Assembly: GCF_001006805.1 (NCBI RefSeq)
Contig: NZ_LN811365.1
Span: 131,547-195,546 of the forward strand
Source: Microvirga massiliensis
GTDB lineage: Bacteria > Pseudomonadota > Alphaproteobacteria > Rhizobiales > Beijerinckiaceae
Reading direction: 5' to 3'
Length of the DNA stretch: 64,000 nucleotides
Shown here: piece by piece, positions 61,839 through 64,000 of the stretch
How positions within the stretch are numbered: the stretch's first letter is position 1
How the letters are laid out: each line of letters opens with the position of its first letter
The notes under the pieces: generated by a model
Databases searched by the model: none
What the model was told of the DNA's origin: nothing
The model's input: only the letters and a program-made list of their open reading frames with translations
Position numbers and translations under genes: made by a program

Positions 61839-63761
61839 ATGGCAACAGCATGGGTTGAGCGGCGGCTGGCGGCGATCCTGGCGGCGGATGTCGTCGGGTA
61901 TTCCCGTCTGGTCGAGCAGGACGAGGCCGGCACGTTGGCCGCTCTCAAAGTGCTCCGCCGCGAGGTGATCGATCCGCTGCTGGCCGAGCATCACGGCCGG
62001 ATCGTGAAGCTGATGGGCGACGGTGCCATCGCGGAGTTCGGCTCGGTGGTCGATGCGGTGCTCTGTGCGGTCGCGGTGCAGAAGGGCGTGGCCGAGCGAC
62101 AGGCCGATGTGCCCCCTGAGCGCCGGATCGTGTTCCGGATCGGCATCAACCTGGGCGACGTGGTGGTCGAGGGCAAGGATCTGCTGGGCGACGGCGTGAA
62201 CGTGGCGGCCCGCCTCGAGCAGCTCTGCGAGCCCGGTGGCGTGCTGATCTCCGGCACCGCCTACGATCACCTCCACGGCAAGGTCATCGTGCCGCTCGAT
62301 TTCGCGGGCGAGCAGAAGGTCAAGAACATCGAGCGGCCTATCCGAACCTACAGGATCACTTTCAATGGCAAGCTGACGAGTTGGCGGCCCTTTGGGCACC
62401 TGAAACGGTGGGCACCAGCGGCAGCCATGGTCCTGCTCGCACTGGGGCTCTTGGGCGGCATCTCGCGCTTTTACTGGCCCGGCAGTGAACCGCCGGTCGG
62501 CAAGCCCGCCATCGCGGTGCTGCCATTCGACAACCTTCCCGGCGATCAGTCGACCGGATTGCTGGCGGACGGTCTGACCGAGGACATCATCACCGATCTC
62601 GCCCGGTTCCGCGACCTTGCCGTAATCGCCCGCAATTCGACGGCAGTCTACAAGGGCAGGCCGGTCGACGTCCGCGAGGTCGGCCGGAACCTGAACGTCG
62701 GCTACGTGCTGGAGGGCTCGGTCCAGCGTCAGGCCGATCGCCTGCGCGTCACCGCCCAGTTGATCGATGCCACAACGGGTGCGCATGTCTGGTCGGACCG
62801 CTGGGATCGTCCGCTCGAGGACGTCTTTGCCGTGCAGACGGAGGTCGCCGAAAAGGTGGCCGCGCAGCTCGGCGGCTACACCGGCAGCATCCTCGCGGCG
62901 GGCCAGGATACGGCCAAGCGCAAGCGGCCGGAAAACCTCTCGGCCTACGAGCTCTATCTGCTGGGCGTCGAAGCGAAGCACCGGGAAACCCGGGAGAGTG
63001 TCGAGGAAGCCATTCGGCTGCTGAAGCGCAGCCTCGAGATCGACCCGAAGTTCGCGCGCGCCTGGACGGCCCTCGCCTGGAGCTACACGGTGCTGAAGGG
63101 CTGGGTTGACGACACGCTAGACATGCGGCGAACCCGCCTCGGCGCGGCCCGGCGGGCGGTTGAGCTGGATCCGCAGGACGCCGAGGCGCATGCGGCTCTG
63201 GGGTCCATGCTCGGTCAGGGAGGTGATCTTGCCGAAGCCGAGGCCGAACTCGATCAGGCTGTGAGCTTGAACCCGAACTCAGCCGACATCCTCACCTTCT
63301 ATGCGGACTGGGCGAGCGCGTTCGGCAAGCCCGAGAAGGGGGTGGAGGCGGCCGAGAGGGCGATCCGGCTCAATCCCCACATGCCGAGCTGGGCGCTCAA
63401 CACCTACGCGTATGCCTTCTTCATGGTCGGGCGCTACGAGAAGGCGCTGCGGGTTCTCGATCGCAAGCCGCGCGAGACCTATCGGCGGAACAATTTCGTG
63501 TTCCGTGCGGCGAGCCTTGCTGCGACTGGTCAGGCGGAGGAGGCGCGCGCTGCGGTGGCCGAGACGCTGGCGCGCTTTCCCGGCCTGACGATCGAGAGCT
63601 TCGCAGTTTTCGACCCGAGCTGGAGCGCGGCTGAGCGTCTGCGGCTGGTCGAGACGATGCGCGCGGCAGGCTTCCCGGCCTGCGCCAAGGCAGAGGAGCT
63701 TTCTGGCCTCCAGAAGCCCGCACGCCTGCCGGAGTGCTCTCAAGCGGAAGCCGCGCATTAA
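61839..63761 (+). CDS. Class III adenylate cyclase with membrane helix, TolB-like segment and TPR repeats
   Basis: The 640-residue protein has an N-terminal cyclase domain (8-170): AADVVGYS with metal Asp17, KLMGDG with Lys57 and Asp61, and GDGVNVAARLE with Asn121 and Arg125. A single membrane helix follows (191-212), then a TolB/FlgO-like segment (222-345: IAVLPFDNLPGD, VGYVLEGSVQRQADRLRVTA) and TPR-type helices (about 375-600, ALAWSY, AHAALGSMLGQGGDLAEAEA). This architecture is common in rhizobia, which carry many such cyclases. It likely makes cAMP; the trigger is unknown. The cyclase is cytoplasmic, so the TPR part should lie outside the membrane. Confidence 0.92.
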   Translation: MATAWVERRLAAILAADVVGYSRLVEQDEAGTLAALKVLRREVIDPLLAEHHGRIVKLMGDGAIAEFGSVVDAVLCAVAVQKGVAERQADVPPERRIVFRIGINLGDVVVEGKDLLGDGVNVAARLEQLCEPGGVLISGTAYDHLHGKVIVPLDFAGEQKVKNIERPIRTYRITFNGKLTSWRPFGHLKRWAPAAAMVLLALGLLGGISRFYWPGSEPPVGKPAIAVLPFDNLPGDQSTGLLADGLTEDIITDLARFRDLAVIARNSTAVYKGRPVDVREVGRNLNVGYVLEGSVQRQADRLRVTAQLIDATTGAHVWSDRWDRPLEDVFAVQTEVAEKVAAQLGGYTGSILAAGQDTAKRKRPENLSAYELYLLGVEAKHRETRESVEEAIRLLKRSLEIDPKFARAWTALAWSYTVLKGWVDDTLDMRRTRLGAARRAVELDPQDAEAHAALGSMLGQGGDLAEAEAELDQAVSLNPNSADILTFYADWASAFGKPEKGVEAAERAIRLNPHMPSWALNTYAYAFFMVGRYEKALRVLDRKPRETYRRNNFVFRAASLAATGQAEEARAAVAETLARFPGLTIESFAVFDPSWSAAERLRLVETMRAAGFPACAKAEELSGLQKPARLPECSQAEAAH

Positions 63762-64000
63762 GCCCGGATTGCTGCGTGCCTCGCTCCAAAGGAGGCCGGA
63801 CGCCAACGAACCGGATCAGATCTGGTGATTTGCTACCATCCCGTTTCGGTTGAAGGTCGCTTACGGATCAGATTCGATCCCAGAACGCCCGAACCGGAAG
63901 GACCGCTCACCTCGTGATTGTAGAAGTTCGGTCAACTTCAGCTCCGTGCCACCATCAGTCATTCGGTCATCCGGCTAGGGCAAGGGAAGTCATAGCATCC
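63762..64000. other. Window end, no gene seen
   Basis: The last 239 bases carry no supported gene, repeat or RNA. A gene could begin just beyond the window. Confidence 0.4.

Noticed and set aside
61812..62981. 389-codon minus-strand frame opposite the second cyclase
   Set aside because: The cyclase frame has intact catalytic residues; the antisense product has no matching family.

Overview
The window is chromosomal DNA from a high-GC alphaproteobacterium, most likely of the order Hyphomicrobiales (Rhizobiales). The sequence shows short gaps, high G/C at third codon positions, and gene families common in that order: UPF0314/DUF2585, Usg, ExoD, a DUF6867-like protein inside a liv operon, and a form II CO-dehydrogenase-like cox cluster. 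The dispersed hairpin repeats resemble those I associate with Methylobacteriaceae such as Microvirga or Methylobacterium. That family-level placement is inference. No prophage, insertion sequence, CRISPR array, rRNA or tRNA gene was seen.

Layout. 0.1-9.4 kb is mostly housekeeping: icd, trmJ, an alpha/beta-hydrolase-fold protein that lacks its serine, murI, rpsD, an SMP-30 lactonase, a Spy/LTXXQ protein, an RBBP9-like hydrolase and purB. 9.4-16.6 kb holds UPF0314, a keto-acid hydratase, rpe with an overlapping bile-acid-symporter-like gene, a DadA-like oxidase, a P1-family peptidase and ccdA. 16.7-22.4 kb (minus strand) is a complete branched-chain amino acid ABC operon, livH-M-G-F, then a small membrane protein and the binding protein. 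22.7-32.9 kb (plus strand) is a cox cluster: flavin reductase, coxG, coxS, coxL (AYRGAGR, form II), coxM, coxD, coxE, two XdhC halves, a molybdopterin-binding protein and a MocA-like cytidylyltransferase. It encodes a xanthine-oxidase-family enzyme of unknown substrate together with its cofactor-maturation machinery.

33-47.6 kb carries a formyltransferase-like gene, groES-groEL with a CIRCE-like operator, usg, exoD, a GGDEF-EAL enzyme, mscS, radC, map, an FkbM methyltransferase, sfsA, a CinA-domain protein, gpt, an Aas-like acyl-activating enzyme and a small secreted protein. 47.9-50.2 kb encodes a full-length tandem-AAA CDC48/VAT protein, a type best known from archaea and eukaryotes. 50.4-54.5 kb is a four-gene ABC importer of the polyamine/iron/thiamine superfamily with a Tat-exported binding protein. 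54.6-57.1 kb has a lone receiver domain, chrA and a PepSY-like secreted protein. 57.7-63.8 kb has two class III nucleotide cyclases of different architecture flanking an orphan LivJ-like binding protein, possibly a nutrient-sensing cAMP module.

Non-coding structure includes three families of dispersed palindromic repeats, three clear intrinsic terminators (after rpsD, the liv operon and groEL), a strong promoter with an initial hairpin before rpsD, and intercistronic hairpins after coxG, coxS and coxL and after the 50-kb binding-protein gene.
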